From Chamaecrista fasciculata (lineage: Eukaryota; Streptophyta; Magnoliopsida; Fabales; Fabaceae), in assembly GCA_003254925.1 (NCBI GenBank), contig QANZ01000084.1, positions 1 through 64,000 on the forward strand: DNA of 64,000 nucleotides. Reading direction: 5' to 3'. Made by a program: the position numbers and the translations under genes. Position 1 is the stretch's first letter, and the number at the start of each line of letters is the position of its first letter. The notes beneath the pieces are model-generated. The model saw only the letters and a program-made list of their open reading frames with translations. It was not told where the DNA came from and did no database searches. Shown here piece by piece: positions 11,067 through 22,877 of this stretch.

Positions 11067-11122
11067 ATATTTGAGAAAATGAATAATTTCGGTCAAAAAA
11101 AATATTTGAGAAAAAGAATAAT
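11067..11122. repeat. 14-nt oligo-A insertion between 21-bp direct repeats
   Basis: A 21-bp stretch (11067-11087, beginning ATATTTGAGAAAATG) recurs at 11102-11122 with one mismatch. Between the copies is TTCGGTCAAAAAAA (11088-11101). The structure is that of a target-site duplication around a poly(A)-ended fragment. Confidence 0.6.
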
Positions 11123-11544
11123 AATAATAATAATTTTAGTAATTCACATAATTGAGAAAATGAGATTGAGCCGTTGACGCAAGAGGAGACAACAACACCG
11201 TAGTAGGAGGCTCAGGAAGAGGCATAAAAAATATTGAAAGACGGCAGCAAGGACATTATTCATTAAGCATTGAATGGATTGGATGAAAAAAGAAAATGAA
11301 AACTTCTTTACTTATTTGTCTTTTGGCCTGAAACTTTTTTAATTAAAATAGGTGCGTTGGCTTCATTGAATATAAGGAATAGTTTAGATGTCAAGGAATG
11401 CAGAGAAATTGAGAAAGTATTAAAAACAGAGGATTGATTCTCATATATTGTTTAAAGTTTCGTGCTTCATTGTAAACATATTAACCATTAATTGATAATT
11501 AACTTACTTCATATTTAGTATATATAACAACAAAAATAAAAAGC

Positions 11545-11581
11545 AAATGATGAGAATTTTTTTTGGCCTGAAAATGATGAG
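11545..11581. repeat. 17-nt oligo-T insertion between 10-bp direct repeats
   Basis: AAATGATGAG at 11545-11554 and 11572-11581 flanks AATTTTTTTTGGCCTGA. On the other strand the insert reads TCAGGCC followed by eight A, the same tail word as at 21611-21620 and 44963-44981. Confidence 0.6.
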
Positions 11582-12610
11582 GATTGAGGGTACTAGGTAA
11601 ATATATATAGTATATTATTTAGTTATTGTTACATAAATTAATTTTAATTTGGTTGATGTATATAATGAATAATACTATAATTGATTAGGTACAAAGTCAT
11701 TGAACAAGAGAAAATGGAAGAGTAAGAGAGAAAAGTGTGAGTTCCACTAATATCTTCTCTCACTACATTATATGAAATGCACCAAAATGAATACTGCAGA
11801 AAATCTGAATCTTCCATCGATCTAAAAGAAATAAATTTACCAAATTGAAAAGCAGTCTAATTTGTAAAAAGAAATTATAAATATTAGTAATTTATTTATA
11901 ATTACATATAATGCGTTGTTCAAAAGATTCCTATTTATACCAATAATTCATAATTAAATATAGATGTCTAATATATATTTACTATCCTATTAACAAAGCT
12001 TTAATATAGAGGGATACAAAAAATTACCAATGTCTTTGAAAGATAAAGGATTATATTAGAAATTTGTAAAGATGTGTGAAAAATTCAATTTAATTTAAAT
12101 TTGACGAAGAATGAAGTATGAATTTAAATACTCTATAATTTATTTTACATTTCAAAAAGAGACCATCTCTAAATGAATGAATATGTTGTAGGTTTGTCAC
12201 TAAACTATTAAGATGATAATACTTAACAAAAAAATTAATAAAATTATAAAAATGATGTAATAAAATATATCTTTTATAATAATAAATAGCACATGCATTT
12301 CACCATGTGTCAACCAAGTTTATTATATAGTTCAAACACCTACTAAATAATAAATAATGAAGTAAAACTGGACCCTAATGTTAATTCATTAAAATGAGAA
12401 GAAATTGAAGACAAAAAATTTATATAAGATTATAAATTTGATTTCACGGGATAAATCATATTAAATTGCAATAAGTATAACTAATTAAAAACATATAAAC
12501 CGAATTCCATGGATTTTTACCGAACCAAAAGGCAATAGTCACAAATAAATCCAAATATATCGAAGAATTCATTGAGACGATATGTAACTAATTAACCCCT
12601 TATTGATTAA

Positions 12611-14275
12611 TTCCAATATAGATTAAAAACCCTAAAACCCTAAACCCAAAAACCCTGAATCCTAAAATCTTAAAACTTTAAAACTTAAAATCCTAAAACC
12701 CTAAACCCTAAAATCCTAAACCCCTAAAAAAACCACTCTCTTGCAATTTGGTCCCTGGGTCCTCAAATTTATTAAATCATAATTAAAAAAAACATTTTGG
12801 TCCCTAAACTCTAATTTCATCAACATCATCATCTTCATCATGATCATGATCATCATCTTCACCTTCACCTTCATCACCTTCATCATCTTCATCATCTTCA
12901 CAATTAACCATCATCCATCTCAGATCTCCATCATCATCGTCATCTTCTTCTCCCACAAACCTCACAAAACCCCCAATCGAAAACTTCATCATCGTCAACC
13001 TCATTTCATCATCTTCATCGCCGACGAACATCATCACTGTGAACCACCATAAAATCTTTCGATTCAGAATCTTCCAAAACAGGATCGGACGTCGATTTCG
13101 TCTTACTCAACTGAATCCGTCGATTTCGTCTTCCTCAACTGAATCGGAGGATTGGACGTCGATTTTCAAAAATGATGATGATCCTGTTTTGAATGTTTAC
13201 CTGCTCGCCAACTACCAGATACGAAGAGGATAAACCTTGGTTGGGAAGGATAGGATGAATGTATGAATGAGAATTGGAATGGTGGTGAGTTGGTGAAATC
13301 GAGAAACAAGAAGAAGAGGATAAACCCAAAAACATGCCAACTATAGGGTTTTAGGGTTTAGGGTTTTAGGATTTTAGGGTTTAGGGTTTTAGGATTGAAG
13401 GATTTAGTGTTTTAAGATTTTAGTGTTTAGGGTTTTTAATATTTTTAAGGACTAAATTGAATGAAGATTAAAAAAAATTAAGTTTTAGGGATTTAGGGTT
13501 TAAGGTTTAGGGTTTTATGGTTTAGAGTTTAGGGTTTTAGGGTTAAGGTTTTAGGGTTTAGAGTTTGGTGTTGGTGGTTTAGGCTTTAGGGTTTTTAATA
13601 CTTTTAAGGACTAAATTAGAATGTTTGGAAGAGTTTTGGGACACTTTACAATTTTATTTTGAGGATTTGGGACTAAAATGAATGAAGATGATGAAAAGAG
13701 GGGGAATTGAGAATAATGGGATAAGAATGGGTGAGAGACCTAATTGCTCAAATTAGATTTTTTTAGGGTTTAGGTTTTAGGGTTTAGGGGTTTAGGGTTT
13801 AGGCTTTATAGTTTTAGGGTTTAGAGTTTGGGTTTTAGGATTTAGGTTTTAAGGTTTTCAATACTTTTAAGGACTAAATTGGAATGTTTAGAAGAGTTTT
13901 GGGACACTTTACAATTTTATTTTGAGGATTTGGGACTAAAATGAATGAAAATGCTGAAAAAGATGGGGAATTGAAAATAATGGGATAAAAATTGAAGCCA
14001 GGGACCAATTTGTCCATACACGAATTTGTTGTTCTTTTTTAGTAATAATGCTGATGTGGCGAAATTTACACAGTTGACATATTTTTTTTTTCAGTTTAAC
14101 CCGTGCTGACGTGGTAGATAACGTGCCACGTAAGCTTTTTTGAAACGTCAGGTTGACAAAAGGACTAATTTGTATAACCTTCGACAAATTCGGGGACTTA
14201 TTTGTCTATTTCATTAATCTAGGGACCAAACTGTAAACACGGCATAAACCAGAGACCTATTTGGTAGTTTACTCA
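12611..14275. mobile_element. TTTAGGG-rich foldback element, related to 41908-44013
   Basis: CCCTAAA-type runs (12630-12730) are followed by a non-repetitive block (12740-13330) and then TTTAGGG-type runs (13340-13860), so telomere-like arrays face each other. A unit of about 250 bp is tandemly repeated inside the right half (about 13590-13710 and 13850-13960, each with TTTTGGGACACTTTACAATT). The same unit and the TTATTAAATCATAATT block occur in the 41908-44013 element, so they are one family. The centre holds CATCATCTT microsatellite and a gene-like stretch (12990-13235) that is open but has no recognisable domain. The left terminus is not evident, and the right end is near 14275. Most likely MULE-like. 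Confidence 0.6.
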
Positions 14276-14590
14276 TGATTTTCCATAAAACATTACACCT
14301 AATGAAACTTTAAATTTAAAAATATGACACAAATTATAGCTTTTGGAATATCAATTATATTCAATATAAAGTATTGATGAAATGTGTAGGTAATTCCTAT
14401 AATATATAATTGTAGGTGTAAATTTCCTAATATATTGATTGAATTGCCAATTTGCCATAAAGATAATAAAGTAATGATAACCAATTAATGGTCTAATTTC
14501 ATCTACTATAATTCAAAATTGTATAGCCTATTGAATTTCAAATTTTCGTTTTGTTGGTAAACATTTATGGCACCAGATTTTGAAATTTTT
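14276..14590. other. Intergenic, nothing recognisable
   Basis: AT-rich sequence, no gene supported. Confidence 0.4.
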
Positions 14591-14637
14591 GAACCCCCAT
14601 AATTTTTTTTTTTATTTTGACCAAGAACCCCCACAAT
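14591..14637. repeat. 21-nt T-rich insertion between 13-bp direct repeats
   Basis: GAACCCCCATAAT (14591-14603) and GAACCCCCACAAT (14625-14637) flank a T-rich insert ending TTTTGACCAA, i.e. TTGGTCAAAA plus further A on the other strand. Confidence 0.5.
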
Positions 14638-14839
14638 ATAAATACACTATTTCACAATAGAGTAAGCAATGTTCATCACAACTTTCACCTACGTGTACCC
14701 ATTATACGTTTATGTTTTTAATCAACTTCTAAAATATTTTATACAAAATCTTTCCTATTATAGCGGACTTGAATATAAAATTTCTTAGATTAGAGGGAAA
14801 ATGTGAGTGGCAAAATAGTTCAAGTATTACCGCTTTATA

Positions 14840-14997
14840 GGCATGAAATGACAATTTGGTCTCTCTTTTTTTTGGTTGAAAACAATTTGGTCTCTAAAAG
14901 ACCATAGAGTTATGAGGCGTACTAAAATATTAAAATATACATTTAGCTTCATAAAGATCAAAATGGTGTACTTTTTAGAGACCAAATTAAGCAAATA
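14840..14997. mobile_element. Small GGTCTCT-arm foldback element carrying a micro-insertion
   Basis: ACAATTTGGTCTCTAAAAG on the left is mirrored by TTTTTAGAGACCAAATT on the right around a centre near 14935. The left arm is interrupted by 17 nt flanked by ACAATTTGGTCTCT direct repeats (14851-14864 and 14882-14895). Confidence 0.5.
14851..14895. repeat. 17-nt oligo-T insertion between perfect 14-bp direct repeats
   Basis: ACAATTTGGTCTCT at 14851-14864 and 14882-14895 flanks CTTTTTTTTGGTTGAAA. On the opposite strand the insert is TTTCAACC plus eight A. The insertion interrupts a foldback arm, so the sequence before insertion can be inferred. Confidence 0.65.
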
Positions 14998-15054
14998 GAA
15001 TACACATCTGAGATACCAAATAATTCTAAATAATTCTAGTTATGTAAATTGTAA

Positions 15055-15200
15055 AACATGAAAAGTATAGTCACAAGTCACAACTACATAATTTTAAGCA
15101 AATAGAATACACATCTGAGATACCAAACACTTAAAAAGAAGAATAAATAGAATTATTTAGTCACAAATAAAATTAATTAATTTGAATAATTATAAAATAT
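15055..15200. repeat. Inverted copy of 6467-7106 preserving the MITE empty site
   Basis: The reverse complement matches 6467-6604 joined to 7056-7106, with single TGTATTCTATTTGCTTAAAA at the junction. A shorter direct copy of AAGCAAATAGAATACACATC also lies at 14992-15020. Confidence 0.75.
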
Positions 15201-15756
15201 TATTATTAAAAACACAATACATGCGTCCATAGGCAAGTCTTTGGTAGACAAGTGGAAGCCAATGTTGATTGAAGGAAGATGTTGGTACTAAATTTCCAGT
15301 AGGATTGTTGGAACCAAATGATCAAACATACTTCTGAGGTTTCTTTTGAATTGTAATAATGTTTAACTGTGTAATGATATTAAACTGAGGACTATTAGGA
15401 TTTTATATTTGCATAAAAATGTGATGAAGTTAGACTGTATTATATTAGGCAAGCACAGAAAAAATGTATAGTCAGGAAAAATGTGAACTGGGAGTGTATT
15501 AGGCAAGAAAAAAAAGGACCCGTGCAATGTGCACGNTAATGTTATTAACTTAAATATAAATTTTTAACTAAATACGTTTACTTAAACAGTTAAACATCTT
15601 TTTAATTTAGGCAAAAAATAAAACATATTTTTAATTATTTAATACACATTTGCATCTTTTAAATCTATATTATCTGATCATTTTAATTTAGTATTTCTTT
15701 TAATTAGTATGTATTTCTTTCTTCTTTTTCTTTTTTTTTTCTTTTTTTTTTAAGTT
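15201..15756. other. Intergenic; one ambiguous base
   Basis: No gene. A palindromic CGTGCAATGTGCACG at about 15521-15535 adjoins an N at 15536. A GTATT(A)GGCAAG direct repeat occurs near 15440 and 15497. Confidence 0.4.
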
Positions 15757-16316
15757 TGATAAAAGTATTATTGGTATCCCAAAGTATAGGGACTGGATTT
15801 CCTTCTTCATGCATTTCTTATGGGGTTAGAGAGAAAAAATATGAGTCTCATAAAATAATAATAATAATAATATGTAGGACTCATATTTTTTTCTTTCTCT
15901 CTCTTATTTTCTCTTTCTTTCTCACTCATATTCTAGAAGAATTTCCCAAAGTATGAGCTCATTTTCATTTGTACTCTCAAAAAATTTGTTTAGTCAATTG
16001 TACCTACAAAGTATGGGGTCAATTTTAGTTATACTCCAAAAATTATTTTTAGTCAATTATACCTCAAACGTTTTAGATTTGAGTCAATTGTACCCTCAAA
16101 TACTCCCAATTTAAAGGTACAATTGACACAAAAAAGAAAAAAATTTGGGAATACAAATGATACAAAAAAGAAAAATTTTGGAGTATAATTGACTCAAAAA
16201 ACTTTGAGGATATAATTGAAACTGACCCCATACTTTAAGGGTACAATTGACAAAAAAAACTTTGGAGGTATAATAAAAAATTATCATATACTTTAGGGGT
16301 ACCAGGAGTACTTTGC
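15757..16316. mobile_element. Foldback MITE, about 560 bp
   Basis: The left end TATTGGTATCCCAAAGTATA pairs with TATACTTTAGGGGTACCAGG at the right. Inner words CAATTGTACCTACAAAGTATGG and TAATTGACTCAAAAAACTTTG are also mirrored. An unpaired block with ATAATAATAATA and CTTTCTCTCT runs (15820-15930) in the left arm may be a secondary insertion. Confidence 0.6.
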
Positions 16317-16624
16317 CTTTGAGTTTTTTAAATTTGTCATCTGTGTTCTTTCCTTGTATTATTTGAAATTTTTTAATGACGTCTATATTTTTGTTATTAT
16401 GTTTATTCAAATATAAACATTATTTATATTATCTCTTTCTCATTGGTTATACAAAATGGTTTCATTTTAACATCTATCTTTATCATATTTGATTATATAT
16501 TTTTGCCAAATATCTTATTTCTATTAAAAAATTGTATAATAAAGATATACAAAGTCTTGGAGAAAATAATGTATTTTAGTCCTTGACAAATAGAATGATT
16601 TTGAATTTAATCCTTCAAAGGTTA

Positions 16625-19600
16625 TGTTGGGAAATCAAGGAACTCCTTTATGTTTCATATTCTTAAGGATCTGCATATCCTATATGTGTATCTTATATGT
16701 ATTATTTTATTTTGATAATTTACAAAAACTTTGTAATTAATATTTTAATATTTCTGGAATATTGTATGTTCTAAATATATCTTAATTGGATGAATTATGA
16801 CGGATGTAAATTGGTTTAGCTTGATTTAATTATTGATTGCACAAGATCATAATCAGATCCTGATAAAAAGGAAATAAATCATGTCTGATTGCGCAAGCAT
16901 TAAAAGTAGATCTTTGTGATTATTTCATGCACTGCTTGATTAGGAAATGACTAATCTGAATTTATTAGTTTCCTATTACATGATTTCATTAATTGTAATT
17001 AGTTTCCTAACTTATAAATTTCGTTTTATGCGAGGAACTAAATAAGGAAAGTTTTTTAAACCTGTCTGCCAGTTCCTGGACATACACTGCTGAATTCTAT
17101 TGGAGCTTAAATGCAAATTTAAATTCATTACTCAGCAAGAAAGACGTATATGGCATATAAACGTTGTAGCGGCTATGAGCATTGAAGGAAATTGAAGAAT
17201 CATGATGACCTAGTCGTTGGAGCTTATGGAAATAGAAGAATTCAAATCAATTCTTATTTGAGCTTGACTTCAACAAAGACTACATAAAGAGGAAGATTTC
17301 AAACGTTGAAGACTACTGAAACTGAGATTATTGAGCTGCTATCTAAGAGTTTTTAGAGAGCTTAATGCTACATACATTTGTTGTAATTCCTTAGGGGAAA
17401 TCTCTTTGTGAGAACCATCTCTTTATGAGAGAAACCATTCTACTTCATCTACTTGTCTGATTCGTTCGTATCCTTAGTGGTAGTAGACTAGTAGGTTGTC
17501 TTCCTCGTTTGTTGTAAAACCCTAATGGTGAGCCATGTGTGTGGGTGCAAGATAAGAGGAGTTGTATAGGAACCTTGTGTTGGAGATTGTGCCCTAGGGC
17601 CAATCATTTTATGTATATATGTGTTTGTTTGAACATATTATTTTGATTAATTTATAGATGATATAACAGTCCTTGATTAATTATGTGATAATTAGTCTAA
17701 ACTGTCCCTGGTCGATCATTCACGTGGAAATGTGAATGAACTAAGACCAGCATGACCTCAGTGTATAGAGATACATGCACATGATGCTTCTCGAGAGTCA
17801 TGGTGCAATTATGTATAGGTTTACAAGTTGCTGGACCAACCGGAGAGTCCTGCATAAGTTTAGTCATAAGCTAGTCTCTCCTGTACACCTGTCACGAGGC
17901 CCTTAGACCTGAGGTCTTGACTATTCCGGCGTTGTAGATGTTGAACTTTGGCCTAGTCCAACGTTGCCCATAACAGGGTAGTCATACAGGCTAGGTACGA
18001 GCTTGGTTGTTTGCCGTGCTGAGGAATGTGGTTGACCAAGATGGAATTTTGTCCCTCATCAAGATGAGAGATATTTAACTAGCGCCCTCGGTGAGTCTGT
18101 CCAAGGAATGTGTGGCCACACAGGGAAATGGGACTAACTCAAGGAATCGAGAAAGTTATGGTTTGGATTAAGGATGACTAACCCGTGCTTTATCCAAGAC
18201 CAAAATATCGTGTGACTATAGGGATTATGACAAGGTGGTACTAAGGTTAAATCGGTTTTGTTAAAACGATAACTCACGCGTTTTGGGTAGTCGTGATGGC
18301 TTGCTAGAGTCCGCTCTCGACTTGTGAGTCATATAGATGGCTTGCTGCCAACTTCACGTGAGGCCTGCTGGGTCACACATGAGCAGGATCAAGATACCAT
18401 AAAGGGACACGAATTAGGGTTAACTCGTGAGTCACCTTAGTGACACAATTTAAGACATAGTTGAATGTCTTAGGACATGAAGTCTTGTCTTAAATAATAT
18501 CCACGTTTATGATATTTAAATTTGTTAGACAAGTTTAAATATATTAATTGTTAAATAGTTAATTTGATTAATCTATTTACAATTGGATTCTTGTTTAAAA
18601 TATTAGGGAATAATAAATTGTATAAGCTTCCTAAAAATTAGGGGATTATTGATTTATTAAATTCTTTAATATTGGACAACAAGAAGAAGAGGGTGGCGCC
18701 TCTTCTTGATTTTATTAATAAAATTGTTTTGTTAATTTAAATCAAGATTTGAATTTGAATTCAAAATTTGATTTTGATTTCAAGATTCATGTTTGAATTA
18801 AAGATATTAGTGTGATATTTTAATTCAATATTGTTAGGGAAATTGAATTCAAGATTCAAATTTGAATTAAAGATATTAGGGTAATATTTTAATTCATTTT
18901 GTTAGGGAAATTAATAAGTTGGATATAACTTCCTAAGAGTTAGGGTTGTTATTTTAAATTATTAAATTCCAATATAAAAGATTGGAGGATGGCGCATGAG
19001 AGAGATCCAATGGTCAAGATTTGATCTTGCATTTTGGATTTCAAGATTGCATTTTGAATTTCAAATTAAGATATTAATGTAATATTTTAATTAAGAATTC
19101 AAATCCTCTTGACCAATGGGGATTGGGCATTCAAGATTTAGTTTTCAAGATTTGATCTTGAAATTTAAATTTAAATTGCCTATTAGTTTTGAATTATAAT
19201 ATTAGTGTAATATCATAATTCAAGATTTAGGGAATCCCTATTTTCTTTGTTATAATTCCCTAATTTCATGAGTTAGGAATATAACTCTATTTAAACACAC
19301 ACACTAGGCAAAGTCGCCTAATTCAATTCATTTAGTGTGACTAGAGAAATTTCGACTTTCCCTTAGAGAAGAGAGAGAGAAAAGTCGACTTTCTTGAGAG
19401 AGAAAGTTCGACCAAAACCCTAATTCTTTTAGGGCTTGTGTGTGCGTCACTTTTCTTAGAGGTTCAAGAATTGTTCTTGAACATTCAAGAACCGTAGATT
19501 GGGTTCCCGGATTCTCTTGGAGAAGAGAAGGAGGCTAGCACCTGGGTATCTGCCAAACTGCTCGTGTGGATCACCGGTAGAGGAAGGACACGTTCCAATG

Positions 19601-20336
19601 GAGTTCTCGGATTCACAAAGTTCAAAAGCTACCGATTGATTTTAGGTATACCTTTTCTCTTACTAGAATAAATGCAGTTAGTGGATCCTGGAAGGGAATT
19701 ATAGAGTATGCCGATTAATTAATTTTTAATATTTTTCCGCTGTGCTCGCTCTATAATTCTCCAACACCTTGGAGACTACCCGTGAGGATTTATGAGGTCT
19801 GTAAAAGGGAGATTGTAAAACCTTAAGGGTGATCTTAGTCTTAGGTTGATTCCAATTGTAATTGGTCGGTTACCTACATCAATATATAAATTCCCTTACC
19901 CTTTCGCTTGGGGAGTGGACCTAGCATAAGGGAGACTTCCATTTCAAGGATTAAACTCTTATGCGAGCTACTATAAATCGTGGTGTCAATATCTCTATCA
20001 ACTCATTATTATTCCGCATTTTATCTTTTGAAGTTAAGCTATAAAAGGTTTGAAAAGGTTTTGACAAAACTGTTTGTTAAGGAGATAAACTGTTTTCAAG
20101 AAAACGAATTGTTTTAGAGGAATTGAACTGTGTTCAAGGAAGCAAATTATTTGTTGAAGGGACTGAACATTTTCATGAAGAAACTGAAGTGTTTCTTTAA
20201 GAAACTGATTTTACTTAAACCTTTTCGTTTAGGAAGTGAATTTTCAATAAGAAACTATTTTTGTAAAAGGAACTCCTTAACAGTTTTCGAAATCTTATTC
20301 ACCCCTCTAGAATTTCCTTGTGCATTTTGCCTAACA
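16625..20336 (+). mobile_element. Older solo LTR, split by a second solo LTR
   Basis: It starts TGTTGGGAAATC and ends TTTTGCCTAACA. The flanks GGTTA (16620-16624) and AGTTA (20337-20341) agree at 4 of 5 positions. Removing the nested LTR and one copy of its CCTTG duplication leaves about 1.5 kb continuous across the site (GGAACCTTG / GAGACTACC). Typical LTR-end text occurs (ATTCACCCCTCTAGAATTTC). No gag-pol is present, so this is a solo LTR from recombination; the superfamily is not determined. Confidence 0.68.
17578..19766 (+). mobile_element. Solo LTR, 2189 bp, with perfect 5-bp target duplication
   Basis: It begins TGTTGGAGATTGTGCCCTAG and ends TATAATTCTCCAACA (TG...CA with short inverted ends), flanked by CCTTG at 17573-17577 and 19767-19771. 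No internal domain is present. Internal GAATTCAAGATT(C/T)-like repeats occur at about 18730-19230. Inserted into the older LTR 16625-20336, hence the younger of the two. Confidence 0.9.
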
Positions 20337-20837
20337 AGTTATTACTGTTATATCCATCCAAAATAAAACTCATTTCAACATGACCATTATATTCAAGTTT
20401 CTTTCAAGGTTAATGGATAGAACTTTCTTCACATTCAAATTTCTATTAACTTAAATATTCTCATGTTAATATTCACTTGATTGAATCATCAAATTATAAA
20501 TAAATTTAGGTATGAAGATGACACTGCAAAAAATGATATCTTTGAAGGCTAATTTGACAATAATACTCTTTGACTGATTAAATTACAAATTATTTTATTT
20601 TTCAAAGATTTAAATGTAATTTTGTTTTTCAAAATCTTATATAAGTTTAGTTTTATACTATTTTTTAATAAATCAAACTTACATAAAGTTCTCTATATTT
20701 TTATTATAAAGTAATAAATGACACCTAATAAAATTTTTGCATATAACCAATATTGATTGAAAAAAAAATTATTATAGCCACTTTTTACATGACCAAAAAG
20801 AATATATAAAAAAAAAACTTTTTACTAGAAGAATGAT

Positions 20838-21356
20838 TGGTTAAAGGGTTATTTTGGTCTTAAATGTATACCTTAATGCATATTATGGTCTTTTATGTTT
20901 TAAAATATTCAAATTGGTTCTAAATGTTGGTAAAATATTTCATTTTGATTCCAAACTATTGAATATAGCCATATTTCTCTCATTTTAACTTCGAATGTAA
21001 TGAGTACAGAGCTAAATGTTGTTCTCAAAGAATACTTTCTCCATCTAATTCGAATCGTCAGTAAATAAGGTCAAATCGGTCTTGAAAGTAGACTGCTCAT
21101 TTCACGATCAAACTAGTAAAATTGATCATATATCTCACATTTTAAATTCGAATACGACGAATTCAGAGTTATGAATTACTTTTAACAGGTTCTTTGAACT
21201 TGAAATTAGAAACGAGATAAATATGATGAAATTCAATAGTTTGGGACCAAAATGAAATATTTTGCTAACATTTCGAACTAATTTGAATATTTTAAAACAT
21301 AAAAGATCAAAATGGACATTAAGACATACATTTAGGACAAAATGACACTTTGACCA
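20838..21356. mobile_element. Foldback MITE, about 520 bp
   Basis: TGGTTAAAGGGTTATTTTGG at the left pairs with AAAATGACACTTTGACCA at the right, and the pairing continues through TTTTAAAATATTCAAATTGG / CTAATTTGAATATTTTAAAA. The interior shares phrases such as TCTCTCATTTTAACTTCGAA with the elements at 22009, 33213 and 57740. Confidence 0.65.
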
Positions 21357-21592
21357 GAGTTATATAAAGAGAGTTATTTAAGTTTTTTTTTTTGTATACA
21401 TAGTTATATTTTCAAATAAAAACTATTAGCTTTTAACTCTTTAAGTGATTTAAAATTTTAAAAATTATAAATAATAAATAATAAGTTATAAAGTAATTAT
21501 ACCACTTTATAATTTATATAACTATTATGTTAAGATAAAATATAATTTTTCTTTGACATAATTCATAAGAAGATCATATAAAGCAAAACACC

Positions 21593-21638
21593 AATATATT
21601 AGTCTTTTTTTTTGGCCTGAAATATATTAGTCTTTTTT
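21593..21638. repeat. Micro-insertion between 12-18 bp direct repeats
   Basis: AATATATTAGTCTTTTTT occurs at 21593-21610 and 21621-21638, flanking TTTGGCCTGA. Because the T-run is shared, the insert is TCAGGCC plus an A-tract on the other strand. AATATATTAGTC is the unambiguous part of the repeat. Confidence 0.6.
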
Positions 21639-22008
21639 AGGTAAAAAATTAATATATCAATTTAATAGTTTAAAGTTTCAATAAATTTAAAATCTATACT
21701 ATACTATATTAATCTAACCTTAGTTAGCTGACTCAGCAGTATAGTGTAACGTCAGCTAGCATTGCTGTCTGAGTCTGAGTGCATGCTCCACACTTGGCTA
21801 CCAACTCCAATTTCCAAAAATTAATAACTTTCTTTTAAAAAAATTAGTTACCATTTTCAAAGGTTTATTTTATATTATTTTAAAATGAGAAACTGCAAAT
21901 AAATTCTTTTGATAAATTTTAATATTTCTAAAAAAAATATTTCCAAATCAGATCCTAACTTTTCAGTCACAACAACTTTTTTTTTCACTATTATTATTAT
22001 TATTATTC

Positions 22009-22644
22009 GGTTAAAATCTCAAATTGATCCCAAATATATAAGGTAGATTTCAAATGGATCTAAATAATTTATTTTAGATTGGTCTTATATATTTTCATAA
22101 TTTTTCAGATCGGTCACAAATTTACTTTCGAGACTCAATCTGAGCTGCTTAGCTAGCGATTTTAACTAAATAGAAAAATAATTTTTAAAGAGTTAACAAA
22201 TAATTCTAAAATCATCACATTCAGACTCAAAACAAGAAATATATAACCAGGTTTATTTGTTTTATCGTGAAATGAGCAGTGTACTTTCGAGATTTAAATT
22301 TACATCATTTGTTGATGGTCTCAACTAGATAAAGAAAAATACTCGTCAAAAGTATCACGCAGTCTTCAATTCACCAAATTCAAATTTAAAAAGTGAGAGA
22401 GAGATGACCACATACTTAGTAGTTTGGGACCTTTTCTAAAAAAAACATAAAAATATGTAAGTCCAATATGAAACAACTGAAATATTTTAGATGAAGATAT
22501 TGGTATAGGATGATAGTGTTATCTGCTGTTTTTTTAGTTTTGTTGTATTTTGGTAAAGGATGATGACAATGATTGGTGGCTGTATTCTGTTTTTTGGTAT
22601 AATGAAATGCATTTTGTTCAAAAAAAAAAAAAAAAAAAAAAANT

Positions 22645-22682
<38 letters not shown>

Positions 22683-22749
22683 AACTGAAATATTTATTAC
22701 TAATTTGAAATCTGTCCCATACATTTAGGACCAATTTGAGGTTTTGACC
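22009..22749. mobile_element. Foldback MITE, interrupted by a retroposed tail
   Basis: The left end GGTTAAAATCTCAAATTGAT pairs with CCAATTTGAGGTTTTGACC at the right. The body resembles 33213-34062 (for example AATGAGCAGTG...TACTTTCGAGA). The right arm is split by the insertion at 22488-22678. Confidence 0.65.
22471..22695 (+). mobile_element. 5'-truncated poly(A) retroposon (LINE 3' end or retrocopy)
   Basis: AAACAACTGAAATATTT occurs at 22471-22487 and again at 22679-22695. Between lie about 130 bp ending GCATTTTGTTC, then an A-run of nearly 60 bases containing an N and TTTATA near 22643. Poly(A) plus a 17-bp target duplication is the signature of target-primed reverse transcription. The body has no recognisable domain, so LINE end versus mRNA retrocopy is open. 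Confidence 0.82.
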
Positions 22750-22877
22750 TTATATTGTTATTATTTCTACTTTCCTCACTTACTTTGAGTGAGTGACCTT
22801 TCATAAACACTGAACGTCTCTCTAGTCTCTCCTCAGTGTCTGTGTAGAGAGAGAGAGCTTATAGGAAATTTGATCAG

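Larger units (their letters stand above)
10776..12610. other. AT-rich intergenic DNA with two clear micro-insertions
   Basis: No gene is supported. Two small direct-repeat structures are listed separately (11067-11122 and 11545-11581), and a degenerate third lies near 11300-11345 (AAACTTCTTTA / AAACTTTTTTA around a TTTTGGCCTG-ended insert). Confidence 0.45.

Noticed and set aside
12716..13052. Acidic (Asp/Glu-rich) and His/Ile-rich frames on both strands
   Set aside because: These are products of a CATCATCTT microsatellite within a transposon; composition explains them.
12630..13860. Interstitial telomere or chromosome-fusion scar
   Set aside because: The TTTAGGG runs are degenerate, opposed, and embedded in a mobile family with a second copy at 41908-44013.
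16625..20336. A complete LTR retrotransposon
   Set aside because: No gag-pol frames, primer-binding site or polypurine tract lie between two matching LTRs; two nested solo LTRs fit better.
22416..22724. Phe-rich frames on the minus strand
   Set aside because: They are translations of the poly(A)/poly(T) tract of the retroposed fragment.
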